64,000 nt of DNA from Lumbricus terrestris (taxonomy: Eukaryota > Annelida > Clitellata > Crassiclitellata > Lumbricidae): assembly GCA_949752735.1 (NCBI GenBank), contig OX457036.1, forward strand, positions 14,761,516 to 14,825,515. The letters are read 5' to 3'. The notes below the pieces were generated by a model. It saw only the letters and a program-made list of their open reading frames with translations, was not told the origin of the DNA and ran no database searches. A program made the translations under genes and the position numbers. This document shows, piece after piece, positions 46,670-59,155 of this stretch (the first letter of the stretch is position 1; every line of letters starts with the position of its first letter).

Positions 46670-47947
46670 CAGGGGTTCTCAACCTTTTTCGTCCCGCGAC
46701 ACACTTAAACTTGCTATCAAATTTGGCGACACACCATTCAATCGTCATATGTAAATGTCGAAAAAATATAAAAAGTGTCAAAGTTAAACATGTCTTTTTA
46801 TTTAAAATTTGCTCTCAAACTTATTTATCCTTCTAAAATGCTAAACTGCTGACCTTTTTAATAAATGAAAATAATTATATTGAATTTCTTTCCAATTTTT
46901 ATGATTCTAAAATTCTAAATTATTCTTCTGATCCCAATCTATAGTCGTTTCTACAACTCGACGTCAATTTAGTCACCTAATTACTAAGACTTTGTAGTCC
47001 TAACAGTTAATGGGATCTTTGTTCTTGAATTTTTCTTTGGATCATATTAAAACGCGGTTCCACAGTTTTTGTAAGTGCAACTCGTAAGCAGGCTGAGAGG
47101 GCACCTCCGACAAGTTTGTTCCGATTCTTGTTCTTTACGTTGATCATCTGAGAAAAGCCCTGTTCAGATAAGTAGGAGCTATGAAAGGAAACCAGCTCCT
47201 TGATAGCTTTGCTTGCAAGTGATTTGTAATGTCCTTCCTTGTACGTCTTTGCCCAGAACTGGGTTTTTGATAATTGCTTATAGGCCTACATGTCCTTCAT
47301 TCTGGAATCACATTGCAGCTCAACAAGTGTTTCCTGTTCATTGTTGTTCAATTCTGCTCCATTGATGTTTTCTCTGAGGAATGGGTTCAACATCCCCCTT
47401 AATTGTCTTCTTATTATCAGCATCTGAAGAGGATGGCCCAAATTTACGTTTTTTTACCCATAAATTTTTCCATTTCGATTGCTGACTTAGCCTATGTTAA
47501 CGGGTAAAAGTTTTCTAACAGGTGCGATCGCAAACGTGTTTACATAGGCCCTATGTCATATCCGTTGAAGATAAACGTCATAACTACCCCAGACCGCGGT
47601 AAAAATAGATAAATAGAGCGCAACAAATTCTCATTGCAGTCATCCGCTAAACTTCTAAATGACCTGTAGGCTGTAGGTAAAGGAAGTCAGTGTATAATGT
47701 ATGAACAACGGACGTGTGCTGTGAGAATTTAGTAGACTGGTGTTATTTAGGATTATTTCATGTAATCTTAGGCCTGCTGCGTTGTGTCAGTTTGGAAAAG
47801 AAACGAAGATAATTTATTATCATTATTATAAATTCGCGACACACCAATTCTTCGCGACACACCAGCGACACACCACTTTTACGCGACACACCGCCGGTCA
47901 AGCCGCGACACACCAGTGTGTCGCGACACACCGGTTGAGAACCCCTG
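46670..47947 (-). mobile_element. hAT element with transposase remnant, TSD ACATAGAC
   Basis: The ends are CAGGGGTTCTCAACC and, inverted, CAGGGGTTCTCAACC followed by GGTGTGTCGCG. ACATAGAC is exact at 46662-46669 and 47948-47955. The terminal regions hold clustered GCGACACACC repeats, five or more on the right and at least two on the left, likely transposase-binding sites. Its 1278 bp contain the 3' end of a transposase gene, so it is a deletion derivative of an autonomous hAT element. Confidence 0.93.
47007..47420 (-). pseudogene. hAT transposase C-terminal remnant
   Basis: The minus strand encodes ELVSFHSSYLSEQGFSQMIN then VKNKNRNKL and a stop at 47007-47009. In hAT transposases of the Charlie/ZBED/SCAND3 type the equivalent is YLCESGFSAL...KNRNRL, the C-terminal dimerisation and catalytic-core region. 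An upstream ELQCDSRMKDM piece ends in an in-frame TAG near 47291. Most of the gene, including the first catalytic residues, is gone. Confidence 0.82.
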
Positions 47948-47955
47948 ACATAGAC

Positions 47956-48027
47956 AGATAGACAGAAAGACAGAAAGAAAGAGAGAGTGACAGACAGACG
48001 TACGTGCCGACATACACACAGAGTCAC

Positions 48028-48061
<34 letters not shown>

Positions 48062-48180
48062 GCAGACATGTAAGCAGACATGCAGACAGAGATAGACACA
48101 CGTAGATGGTAGAGCAACGCAGACAGTCAAACAGACAGACAGGCAGGCAGACAGACAGACAGGCAGACAGACACAGAGGT
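47956..48180. repeat. (CAGA)n microsatellite, right part
   Basis: CAGACAGACAGGC text continuing the tract left of the hAT element. Confidence 0.92.
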
Positions 48181-49159
48181 GCAGTCAGAGAGACCTCCTA
48201 TATAATCTGTGTGACCGCGGAGCCAAAACTCGGCTTGAGTGCATCTGATAATAATAATAATTGGTAACCTGTGTTGACCTATGACCCGGAAGTGATTTGT
48301 TGTAAGGCAGAGGTTGAATTCCATCCCCAACTTTTACACTGAACTAATTACCATTATTAGCCCCATACCAGGCACGCTACAGCAGAGGTCTAGCTTTTAG
48401 ACTATGCCTATATAATAGGGCAATGTTTTACGCCTATGTATACGACGCGCCCCCACAGGGATGACATGTGTCCAAGGTCTGTGTGCAGCAGTGCTAGACC
48501 TTCACAAAGCCTCAGCAGCGTTTGACAATTCGTTGTATGCTAAGAATTAGCAGTGCCTAACGTCCGACCTTAATAGCAGTTCATTGCTCCAGTAGGGCCG
48601 TTAGGTAACTTATGTTGCTCAGGCAAGGCGCACGCGCGAGATTGATAATGTGAAGTTAGGCTCACTTTGGCCTATAGTGTGTTGCCATGGAGATCTATAG
48701 GTCTACTGTAGGTCAAGTCGTCAAGCCATATCAATCGTATGGTCAAAGCGAATGGCTTGAGTACCGTTTACGTCAAAGCAGCCAAACTGGCAATAAGCTG
48801 CATAGCTGGTTGGCATTATTTTAGGGTCAACGTTCACCCCATGCTTTGCTGAGGTCTGTGCAATAGGGTAACGTACGCAGGGTGAGAATTGCCGGGGGTT
48901 TGGGGGGTTTTAACCCCCCAGTCTTTCTTAGAGCCCCATAGTAAAATCTGTTTTTCACACCGAAATTTCAAGTGGATAATGGTCCAAACACCCCCCCTGT
49001 TATTTTTCCACAATTCTTAGTTTCTTACACTGAACGTACGTAGTCTAGAACAAGGACTTCTAGGTGATATTTTTCTGGGAAGAGAGGAGTCATGTTTCCT
49101 AATGTTCGGATAATCGGTTTATGGTCTATCAAGTTATCACTACCCTACTCCACATCCAC
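48181..49159. other. Intergenic stretch
   Basis: GGGGGTTTGGGGGGTTTTAA and CACCCCCCCTG near 48890-49000 resemble MITE interiors, but no terminal repeat pair or target duplication could be found. Confidence 0.4.
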
Positions 49160-49480
49160 ACTGTCATCATCATCGTCGTCGTCGTCATCATCATCATCGT
49201 CGTCGTTTTCGTCGATGTCATCATCATCATCATCGTCGTCGTCACATGATCATCATCGTCGTCGTCGACAACATCATCGTCACCATATAAGCTATCATCG
49301 TCATTATTATCGTCGTCGTCACCATAATCATCATCACCATCATCATCGTCGTCGTCACCAACAACATCATCATCATCATCATCATCATCGTCGTCGTCGT
49401 CGTCGTCGATGTCATCATCATGATCATCATCGTCATCATAATCATCATCATCATCATCGTCGTCGTCATCATCGTCCTGA
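49160..49480. repeat. (CAT/CGT)n trinucleotide tract
   Basis: TCATCATCGTCGTCG text. Poly-Asp, poly-Ser and poly-His frames are artefacts. Confidence 0.95.
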
Positions 49481-51747
49481 AGTAGACTAGTCACGCGAAC
49501 TTCGTCGACCCCGTAAAGCCCCGCTACTTGGTCGCTGGCGAGCACTCAGTGCCAAGTGCACGCATCCTCTAGCTGCCGTGGCCGGCGAGTCAGCTTCTGG
49601 GCTGGTCCGACCGAAGAGGAGGAGGCGTTCGAACGCACACACACGCACTGGCCGCAGAGACAGATAGATGCATTGGCAGCCTGCGAGAGTTAACTAGGTC
49701 TCAAGGCGATAACAAACTGAACGTTGAACTTCAACAGTGTGTTCGAAGTGTGTTCATCGTACCCTCGACGTTTTAGGGTACACGAAGCTTTGCGGGAACG
49801 ATTTCCAGCCAGGGGTGGGCTTACGTTTCGATCCCCGTTCTGTTTTTGTGAGAAGAATGTCATCGAAATAACATCGTAAGTGTACAATATTCACTGTTGG
49901 CCGTGCGTGGCTAGTTAAAAGTTCACGCTGCACTTAGACGTCGGTGCACGCGCACCGGCGACTATTTTTAGATCATTACGTCAGATTTCTTTGTTTGAGA
50001 GTTTGTTTTAATTTATGCAGCGCCGACGAACAGGGTTTAAGTTAACTTGGAGTTTGCTTACTCTTATCAAATGGCATTCGCAGACCGACGGCGAGGATTG
50101 CGTACAAATTTCTACTCGTTTGTGAACGTTTTATTGTAGCGGAGTGAGTTTTAGAAGTTCTGTAAACTTTGGTTGAATTGGAATCAAAGTCGGTGCTGCC
50201 CATGGATGGCGCTGTGATTGCTCAGAGATTTTGAACGGACGCAATTCTAGATATAATGTAACGTTCTAATTCTCATATCACCCTAGTATAAAAACGTCAA
50301 ATCATTCCTTTTTGCAATTATTTACGTAATTTTCTACACTCATCCTATAAGATGGATTCAATTGTTATGGACATAAACAATTTTAGGTAGCCTATAATTG
50401 TGTTTCATTTGTTGAACTAATTTGTGTACCTGATAGCGGTGTGTCTATCAGTTTTGTTGCCAATTAAACGAATATAATAATAAACTTTGCAGTTCATGTT
50501 TCCTCGGTTTGTGTGCAGGCCGACGTTGGTTTATATTTAACGACTATTTAGTAAATAATTTGCCACTGGACATTCATGTAGTGCCTTTTTGATGACAGTT
50601 AGATTGTGATGTGAAATTGAAATTACTGTGATGCAGAACAGTACTGTCATGGATTATCTGGCTGCCCCTGAGAGTGGAATCAAACACCAAGGTTATTTCT
50701 ACTCTGAAACACATTACTTCTTTCATGAAATGTCTCAGATCTCAAACTCACTAATTCCATATGGCTCTTAATTAACTTAGGAATGTTCTAACTGATGTGC
50801 ACCTCAGACTTTCATTTCTTTATGATTATTGTTTGTAAAAGATGTTTGTGATTATAATTAATAAATGCAAATTATAGAGCTTCTCTTCTTGAAAGCAAAC
50901 ACCTTACTAGCACTGCTGATTCAAGTTGTCAGTGCACCATTTAGGAAGCAGTGAAGATTGAGACTTCCCACTAAAGAGATGTTAGGGTGTAAGATATCTC
51001 ATAAGATGTCAGTTGTTGTGAGTGCAACACATTAACAACATTAGAATTTTGCCTGTGTTTGTATACTTGGGTGACCTATCAAACTTTTAAACCCCAGCTC
51101 TCTTTTGACAACTAAAACACCATGTTGTGCTGATAAGTCTTGGGAATTACCATTTACACTTACATTACAGCCACAAAGTGATATTGTATGCCAAGGACAT
51201 TAACATTTTACATGATATCGAATTATTTTTATTTGTTTATTAATAATATTAAATCTTTTAATATAGAAGTGTTATTCGGGATGTGATTATACGATTGGAA
51301 GTGCACATGCCTTTGTCAGAGGGAACATGTAAAATTGTAAATACAAACCAGCCAGCCTGGTACAGCTGGGGGTTGGTCTGTTCTACATATTAACCCCAGA
51401 ATTTCACCTTTAAGTGCTTCTACCTTAAAGCTGTGACAAATAAAGATAGAAAATTGACAGATACTTCAAGAGCCGCAACACGATGGCTGAGGCGAGATGT
51501 AGAACTGATGGAGTGTATTTTATTTGGACCAAGCTCTGATTGTTTGCAGACCAGAAATCATTCGCCTTGAAGTGTTTACCCGGCTCTTGACTTCAATTGT
51601 ATGATTGTCATGGCATGACCTGCCTTGCTGAGCAATGCTTTGATCAGCAAACTGAAGACCTGTACTATTACTGTAAGAATATTTACTGAAGAAGCAGACA
51701 AAGAGCAATTACTTAACTGTACTGTAATTATAATTGTAATAATGACC

Positions 51748-51794
<47 letters not shown>

Positions 51795-52622
51795 CTGTAG
51801 CGCATATTCTCTTCATCCAGACAAGGTGGTCTATCTGCTCCAAAATGCTAATGGTATGGAGCATACCTGCTGACCGGACATGTTGAAGCTGGGCAGCATG
51901 ACGCGAGACAGACTCAGACAGAGAGTGGCGTCGGACTCTAACAGGCATTGAGCCCAATGATATTGATGATGATGATACCGTAGCACCATCGTTAGCAAGA
52001 GCTCTGCTTTTAGGATGCTTTACATGGCTTCTTTCTCTCCGTACAGGCCCAGATTAGCCTAATTAATACCTCTTTGGCGAGGGGGTCAACCAGCATCAGT
52101 GTCCAGCATCTTCCTTCTTCAGTTTGAACCCCTTTAGGTCTAGTTGTATCGCATCCTCCCATCTTTCCCTCTGCTTTACACAATTACTGTCTGCTGTCAA
52201 TGTACTTTGGCACTCTGTTGTTTCTATTCTACCTGTTTCAATGTTAACACCGGTTGTTGACCGGTTCTGTTGTACCAGTGTCACCCGTGGTGCTTATGCA
52301 CCATCAGCTGTTTCTGTTACGGTATATCTGTTTCAGTGTGCTTATGCATCCGACTGTTATCTGTTTTGTTATGCTTATACACCCCAATTGCTTTTTGTTT
52401 ATATCTGTTTCAGTGTACTTGTGCACCCGTAGCTGTTTGTATTCTACCTGTTTCAATTTTCACACCTAGGGTTGTTTCTGTTCCAAATGTTTCAATGTGC
52501 TTTTATGCACCTTGGCTGTTTCTGTGGGAAGTAGGGAAGTGCCATGGTGCCAGCATTGTTCTATAATGTTAGCTTAGGTTCGTATGCTTCATCATTTCCT
52601 AGCGTAACTTGTTTTATTTTAG
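49481..52622 (+). other. Upstream region or first intron of the transporter gene
   Basis: GC is higher at 49490-49900, and a strong donor, ATC|GTAAGT, sits at 49875/49876. A 5' non-coding exon of the transporter could end there, but this is speculative. An (AT)n run lies at 51752-51786. A LINE-like C-terminus (minus, about 52090-52180: RERWEDAIQLDLKGF...EDAGH stop) is possible. The rest is AT-rich without recognised features. Confidence 0.35.
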
Positions 52623-52835
52623 CAGCACCGACTGACACAATGGCTTCCATGAGCTCCAAAGAAGGCGGATGGGGATGGCTTGTTACAGCTGCATCTTTCC
52701 TCATCCATATCATCGTTGGAGGGATCGGGTACAGCTGTGGAGTCTGGCAGATGATCTTTTCTGGATATTTTGGCCATTCCAGGTTCCAGACGGCATGGGT
52801 GGGATCAACGTTGCTGGCAATGACAGCGATTGGGG
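52623..52835 (+). CDS. Monocarboxylate-transporter-like gene, first coding exon
   Basis: The acceptor TTTTATTTTAG ends at 52622. Translation starts at ATG 52640, followed by EGGWGWLVTAASFLIHIIVG, the SLC16 signature [D/E]GGWGW at the start of TM1. The exon covers TM1 and the start of TM2 (65 codons plus one base) and ends at G|GTGAGT (phase 1). SLC16 proteins are 12-helix MFS carriers of the plasma membrane moving lactate, pyruvate, aromatic amino acids, thyroid hormone or creatine. In MCT1, TM1 holds a Lys needed for proton coupling; the aligned place here (GYSCGVWQMIF) has none, as in several non-proton-coupled members. The substrate cannot be read from sequence. Confidence 0.9.
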
Positions 52836-55800
52836 GTGAGTTGAGAATTCAAAGCTTATTGTTTGTGTTATTATGATCATTCTTTTTCTTGTTTCTGAAA
52901 ATGTACTTACAGTAGTTAGGTTCTAAAACATTAAATATGAAATAAATTGAATTGAACAAGATGCCTGTAGAAATCAATGGGAAAGAAGAAACTCTGAAAT
53001 AAAGAAGTTCTAAAATCCGTTGGGTTTCTCCTTTTTATGAGTCAAGACTGAGTCAAGAATAGCATGTCATCTTCAAAATATACGTTTTCCAATCTTTAGT
53101 CCTCTTTGTTTTTGTGATTTAATGAATGGTTCGATAATGGCTCAGTCTTCTTTTGTAGACTTTTAAATTTTGAGTTGTGAGCTACTTCTAAGGTTACTTT
53201 TAGTTAAAATTGTGTGTAGTGGGCTACTTCTAAGCTTAGTTTTACAGCTGAAGTTTGAGTAATTAACCTATATCCAATAATACTTTTGTAGCTAAAGTTT
53301 TCTGTAGTGGCTCTTTCAAAGGATTCTGTTATAAGTAAAGCTTTGAGTGTAGATAAAGTTTTTTGAGCTCAGCTACTACTAAGGCTACTTTTACATGTAT
53401 ATTTGATTTGTGAGCTACTTAGAAGGTTGTTTTACAATTGTGAGTCTTCATTGGGTTTGAAGCATCATGACATGTCTGCATTTCCCTAATCTAATATTAG
53501 TTTATGGTTTGGAAGATATTTATCGATGAGCACTCTGTTATACATACTCACTATTCTACACTGTGCATTGGTCTATGATATGTGTAGCATAGTTGTGGTA
53601 ACACATGCATGCATTATAATGTTTAGCGTAATATGTAATGTTATGTGTTCCATGTTTTACACGTGTGATGTGTTCTATGTGACGTATAAATTTGTTTGGA
53701 ATAATAGACGAATTTTAGAGACCTGTCACACCACTATGTTTATTTTGAATGTAGAAATACCCTATTTGGCCATGGTTGGTCTGGGAGCGCTTATGAGTAG
53801 ATTACTTTGAATATGCACTATATAAAAGCTTAATAACAATAACAATAATATTTTTTAATACTATGTTAAGAGATTCTGTCAGGCATTATGGTAAGCTTAT
53901 GATCAGAATGCATGCCCTGGTCAGATAAAAAAGCTGCTTACGTATTTGTTTGCCTAATGATCTGTCACCTTATATACTTAAACATTATCTTCCTTTTTGA
54001 CCTTACTTACTTACTTAGTAAAAAACTGTTTGACTTCATAGTGCCATATTGGAATAAGTCTAGTCTTACTTTGGTCCCTAGTGTATTGGCTGTTTGTAGC
54101 CTACATTGTACTGGGACTGCTCTTAAATAGGAATGGGATTTTGTGTAGGATTGGTGCCACCTGGGTAGTGTTTGTAACCGATGATACCTAAAGAAATGGA
54201 TAGTTTTAAAGGACTGTGGCATGATATCGTATCCGTTAGAGACATACGATAACTAAAGTTCTATGCCACGGTTTGAGTTGTTACACCGGATTTCTAAGCA
54301 GCGTCAAATTCTAAGTTTTAGACAGCATCTGTTTATTGTAACTACAGCAGGATGTAGTTTTGTGACAAGTGGTCTTAAGTAAGAACTCTGGGGAAGTCCT
54401 ATGGATAGCACCTGTGAGTAGGTGTTCTTTTATAGGTCCTTAATATGTGATGTAGTGTATTCTATGTATTATGCACATATATGGATATGCCCATTGTACA
54501 GGTGCAAATGTATAGCCATTGAAAATGAAGAGTAATGTTGTCAATCCATGCAATGAGTGTTGTCCTCTCTGTTATGGTACTTGAACATAATTATAGTAAT
54601 TACTATTATCACGATCACTAATTATGCTATTGTGGCTAATGATGTTTTATGGAAACCACTTGTCAAGCCTAGATATTAATTAATTCGTATAATGTATGAA
54701 TAGGTGGAAAGAAAGAGAGTGTTATTTAGATCGATGGGATACTTAGGAGGCAGAGCAAGTATTCCATCCTACAGGATAGTTGATTTTCTAATCAGAGGAC
54801 TGCTTTGCTAAATTGCTATATTTCGTAATGACTATCCAAGTCACAGTTAGAGCAATCAGGAAGTTATATAATTGTTACAAGGATAAATGTTTTGTATAGC
54901 AACTGGCTTGTCTTTTTTGAACCCTGGCAGCTAAATAATTTCATTAAAAAGAATCATGCATAAGAGAAGAATTTATGTAGGCCTATTGTGCGTCCACAAT
55001 CCACATGCAATATCAATATGCAGTTTCACGTTCTACGTCGTATTCAGAAGGATTAGGATCTGAATCTGTCATAATTGCCTTGACAAGTGGCTCTGAAAGC
55101 ATTTTAAAATGGACTTTTACTGTATACAGTGGATGACTGTTCTTTAAGAGAATGTATGATGCACGAGAATGTGTCATAAAGGGTGTAATAATAATGTTTG
55201 GAAGTGAGGAACTTGTGAATCCTGTTGACAGAAGGGTTCCAGTATTTAAATTTGTCTTCGAATTCGGAGAGTACAGACTGTTTGAATCTACTGTCTAGGA
55301 ACCTTGAACAGGTCCTCCTCTCACAATTGACGAGTGCCATAAGTTGATGCCTAGTGGCCCTAGTAAATGTGTAATAAATAACTTAATCAACGAATACTTT
55401 AATATAGATCATCATTGTATGCACGTAACATAGTCAATATTAGTCATGCACATTTAGTTCAGATGGCCAAATGTGATGGTGTCAAAAGGAAAACCCAAAG
55501 AAACTTAAGGTTCCACTAATAGGTTCACTCTAATTGCATCATGGATCAATCATTCAATCAATCAATCAATTACTCTCTGTACAGCACTCTACATCTCTAG
55601 ACAGTCACATATTATGGTGTAACACATTATATTCCGTAAATAATAATAATCTTATTGTGGAGCCGGTGGTGTAGTGGGTATGTTCGTTGCCTTGCAGCTG
55701 GAGGGTTGCAAGTTTGAATTCACCTCAAGCCGCCTCATAGTGACCTTGAGCAAGTCCTTTACTTTCAATTACTCATGCACTTCATCGAAAAACTCTGATT

Positions 55801-56176
55801 CAGTTCCGCGCTGAAGTCGAGAGCACTTCTGAGTAGGATCTTGAAGGTGCGCTATAACAAGTGCTTACTTACTTACTTATAACAAGTGCACATACATACA
55901 TATGTACATAATACACCGTGGTTCAATAAAAAGTAAGCCAAACTGTTTTTGTAATTATCTAATACCTGATGATTAAGCATACTAAAAATTTTCCCAATAT
56001 TTAGAGAATTGAACCAAGAATATGATTCCAAAATATCATGTCATAAATTTAAAATGATTAATAATCAGGCATTGGAGATATATGAAAAACAGTTTGTCTT
56101 ACAGTTCTGGTATATTTCAAATAGTCTTGGTGAATTTGACTCTAAAATATTGTTTTGTTGTTGTTGTGATATGCAG
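52836..56176 (+). other. Transporter intron 1
   Basis: Donor GTGAGT and acceptor GATATGCAG. Contains a SINE-tail remnant at about 53775-53830 (GGGAGCGCTTATGAGTAG then ATATAAAAGC) and a full SINE at 55660. The remainder is AT-rich. Confidence 0.85.
55660..55860 (+). mobile_element. tRNA-derived SINE with CORE-like centre, in intron 1
   Basis: Head GGAGCCGGTGGTGTAGTGGG, B-box-like AGTTTGAATTCACC, then GTGACCTTGAGCAAGTCC and tail CACTTCTGAGTAGGATCTTG then AAGGTGCGCTATAAC. (CTTA)n follows. It is colinear with 1490-1690. Confidence 0.78.
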
Positions 56177-56320
56177 GCATTCCCAGCACACTCATATCGT
56201 ACAGATTTGGTTACAGAACTTCAGTCATCGTTGGCAGTCTCCTGTCTGCTTCGGGATTTGCGATGGCCATGTTCTGTACCGAGCTGCACGAACTCTATCT
56301 CAGCATTGGTGTTGTCGCAG
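56177..56320 (+). CDS. Monocarboxylate-transporter-like gene, second coding exon
   Basis: 144 bases between GATATGCAG and G|GTGCGT, phase 1 to phase 1. It encodes PSTLISYRFGYRTSVIVGSL then LSASGFAMAMFCTELHELYL and SIGVVAG. The RFG.R loop after TM2 and the GSLLSASGFAMA helix match SLC16 TM2-TM4. Joined to the flanking exons it gives one continuous frame, with no family segment missing. Confidence 0.88.
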
Positions 56321-56756
56321 GTGCGTTGATTGGCAAACAGGTGTTCATTTAGTTCATGATCACAGAGAAATTGATTAAAACTGGATTTGAAATTTTCGTG
56401 ACGCTATCAGAAACGTGACCACGGCATTTCTAATTGTATTCTCCAAGCTTTCTATAGTGCCACTCGAGAGTCAAGCGCTCAACACCAGCTGATTCTCAAT
56501 GTAATTAAAATGTTGCATGTACACAGTTGACTAAATATGGCTGTAGATACATCATTGATTAACAAAACTTTCTTTTGTGCAGTTTAGATTTAACAAAAGG
56601 TCACATGAAATGGTGTCCTTTCGTGCTAATTTATTACTTGTTCTCACAAAGAGTTGGCAAATGCAGTGGCCAAAGAACTGTGATATCCTAAGAAGAACTA
56701 GTGTTCTCTAAGCAGTCATTACATTACATTACTTACTTGCCGTTGATTTATTTCAG

Positions 56757-57051
56757 GCTTAGGTCTCGGTCTTGCACTGACGCCATCTATCATGGTTCTG
56801 GAGAACTATTTCTACGTAAAGCGCCATCTTGCCACAAGCGCCGCCGCCACGGGCGTCAGTGTCGGCCTCATGCTCTTCCCGACTGCCATCTATTACCTGG
56901 AGGATATCTACGCGTGGAAGGGCGTTGCAATGCTCCTTATCGCCCTCTGCTTGAACATCTTGATGTGCGGTTGTCTCATGCGAAAGATGGTGCACTACGA
57001 CGGGCGGAGGAGAAGGGACCTACTCAAGATATTTGAACCGTCACTTTTCAA
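56757..57051 (+). CDS. Monocarboxylate-transporter-like gene, third coding exon
   Basis: Acceptor TTATTTCAG, donor AA|GTGAGT (phase 2). It encodes LGLGLALTPSIMVLENYFYV, KRHLATSAAATGVSVGLMLF and the TM6 region, then the central loop MRKMVHYDGRRRRDLLKIFE. YF.KR..LA....A.G is the second conserved SLC16 signature (TM5). The cytoplasmic loop between TM6 and TM7 is short, about 30 residues. Confidence 0.92.
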
Positions 57052-58504
57052 GTGAGTTTCACAAGCCCACGTCTACAAGTTTGCAAGTGGGTCATTCCGT
57101 CTCAAATCAACAAATTTTAAAAAAGTTTCCCACTCGACCATCTCAGATTTTGATGAAATTTGCACAGAATGTGCATACATGTATTGGAACATGCTGTGCA
57201 AAAGTTGAAAGCAATACTCCCAGTAGTTTTTTTTATACGGAATTTTAAAGACACCTGGGGTGACCCCGTTTATCGCGATTCGAAAATTGCGTCTGAATTT
57301 ACTGTCATATTCAGGAGGCCATAAGTCGACTATCATTGCAGATAAATAGATGAAATTTTCAGGATACATAGTCATCGTGGTGCTAATCAAGGATATTAAA
57401 AGAACTTGATATCTGATGGATAGTTTTTTTCTAAGTACACATTGAAAATCGGAAAAAAAACAACGACCCTGTCTGGCGCAAGTACTTTACTGCTCTACTA
57501 TGACCAAATGGGTTCATTATCAAAGAAAGTGTGAACCATCTGCTATCATAGTCCACATTGTGTGCACAGAAAAGCAATTAGGTCAGCTTTATCATGTGTA
57601 CCTGTTGCAATATAGCCTTCTGAAAATGAAAGAAACCAGTTTTTTGCCTTTTGACGACAATGTTCAAGGCCTGATATGGACATGTGGGACAGGTCATACA
57701 GCTATGAAATTAACACCATTGGAAAGAGCAGATCAAATACTACTAAATACAAGAAGAATTGCTTTTGAGACTCCTGTGGTACAACGATTATAGCGATTTC
57801 CATTATAGTAGTGTTTTAACCCTTTCGTGTCCCTTGTTTCCATATGGCAACACAGCTAATTAAAGTTATTATTTTTCTTACGCAACGTTTTTAAACAGAA
57901 TTTGAGGCAGCAATAGTTACATCTATGATGGCTAAAGGTAATTATTGCCCTAGGAAGTAAGTTTGTGGCAATTTTGTTATACTATTATGATCTTGAAGTC
58001 AGTGTGATTTCCAATTTTCAAAGGTCAATTTTGTTGATTTAATTTCTTTTTACTGTTAAATGCTAAGAAAGAGTAAAAAATATTTTAAGAGTAGGCATAG
58101 ATCAGTATTCAACTCTGACTTACTATAAATTCACGGTTTTGTGTAAATTTGCAAAATCGGTTAGTTTTATATCGGTTGCCATTTGGCAACAATGGGAAGC
58201 TATGGATGTGTAGCATAATGTAGTCGGATTTTGGCACATTATATAAACAGCTAAAGTTTGTGTGTTTGAACATGAAATAATAAGATTGATTCATGGATGT
58301 GTGAAATCCTCACAGAAAAAGGTTTAGAATGTGGTTTATCCATATTTGATAATATGGGATGAATGCTTTTACTGCACAATGGATGCCGATTTAGACGGGA
58401 GAGTTTCATGCTATGACAGGTGATGGTATCAGCTGATACATTCTAGATGCCGATGCTCTCATGCAGAAACTGAGCCTGAAGGTGGTGATGTACCACTGGC
58501 TAGA

Positions 58505-58745
58505 CTGAAAGAGGTGGGTGGGTTGGGTTGGGGTGGATAATGGTGGGGTGGCGGTGGGTGTGGTAGGGTAGGGTGAGGGTGGATGGAGTGGGGTGGGTGA
58601 CCCGGGTGAGAGGGGTGGGGAGGGTGGTGAGGGGTAAGGTTGAGTTGGGTGGGGTGGCCTGGGGTGGGGTCAGGTGGAGTGGGCTGGGGTGGAGCTTGGT
58701 GGGTTGGGGAGCGGGCGGTTGGGGAGCTTGCAGTGAGGGTGGAAA
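58505..58745. repeat. GGGGTGG-rich minisatellite, first block
   Basis: GGTGGGGTGGCGGTGGGTGT-type units. A related block lies at 58930-59155. Both are inside the piggyBac-like element. Confidence 0.9.
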
Positions 58746-58929
58746 AGTAAGGTATTGGCTGGGAGCGGGGCAAATCCTATATTTCCCGGGCACCCCAACT
58801 AGTTGCCCATATAGGTGTTGAGTCGACACTGTTGACCTCAGTGTACAGTGGTACCACAGAATATTCTGGTTGGTTTTGAATGCTGCCTGTGTCAATGGCT
58901 GGATCCTTTACAAATGCTACTACTCAAAA

Positions 58930-59155
58930 GGGGTGGGGTGGGGAGGGCGGGGTGGGGAATGGTGGGGTGGCGGTGGGTAGGGTAGGTAGGGTGAGGTGGA
59001 TAGAGTGGGGTGGGTGACCCAGGTGAGGGAGGGGTGGGTAGGGATGGGGTAGGGTGGGTGGCCCGGATGGGTCGGGTGGTGTGGACTGGGGTGGAGCTTG
59101 GTGGGTTGGGGAGCTGGGTTGGGATGGGGTGGCCTGGATGGGTTGGGGAGCTGGC
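58930..59155. repeat. GGGGTGG-rich minisatellite, second block
   Basis: Shares GTGGGGTGGCGGTGGGT and GGTGGAGCTTGGTGGGTTGG with 58505-58745, so the two blocks arose by duplication. G-quadruplex-prone. Confidence 0.9.

Noticed and set aside
48868..49015. Possible MITE with CAGGGTGAGAATTGCC end
   Set aside because: Interior looks MITE-like, but the right end and an 8-bp duplication could not be matched.
49129..49545. Poly-Asp frame of 138 codons
   Set aside because: Translation of the CAT/CGT trinucleotide tract.
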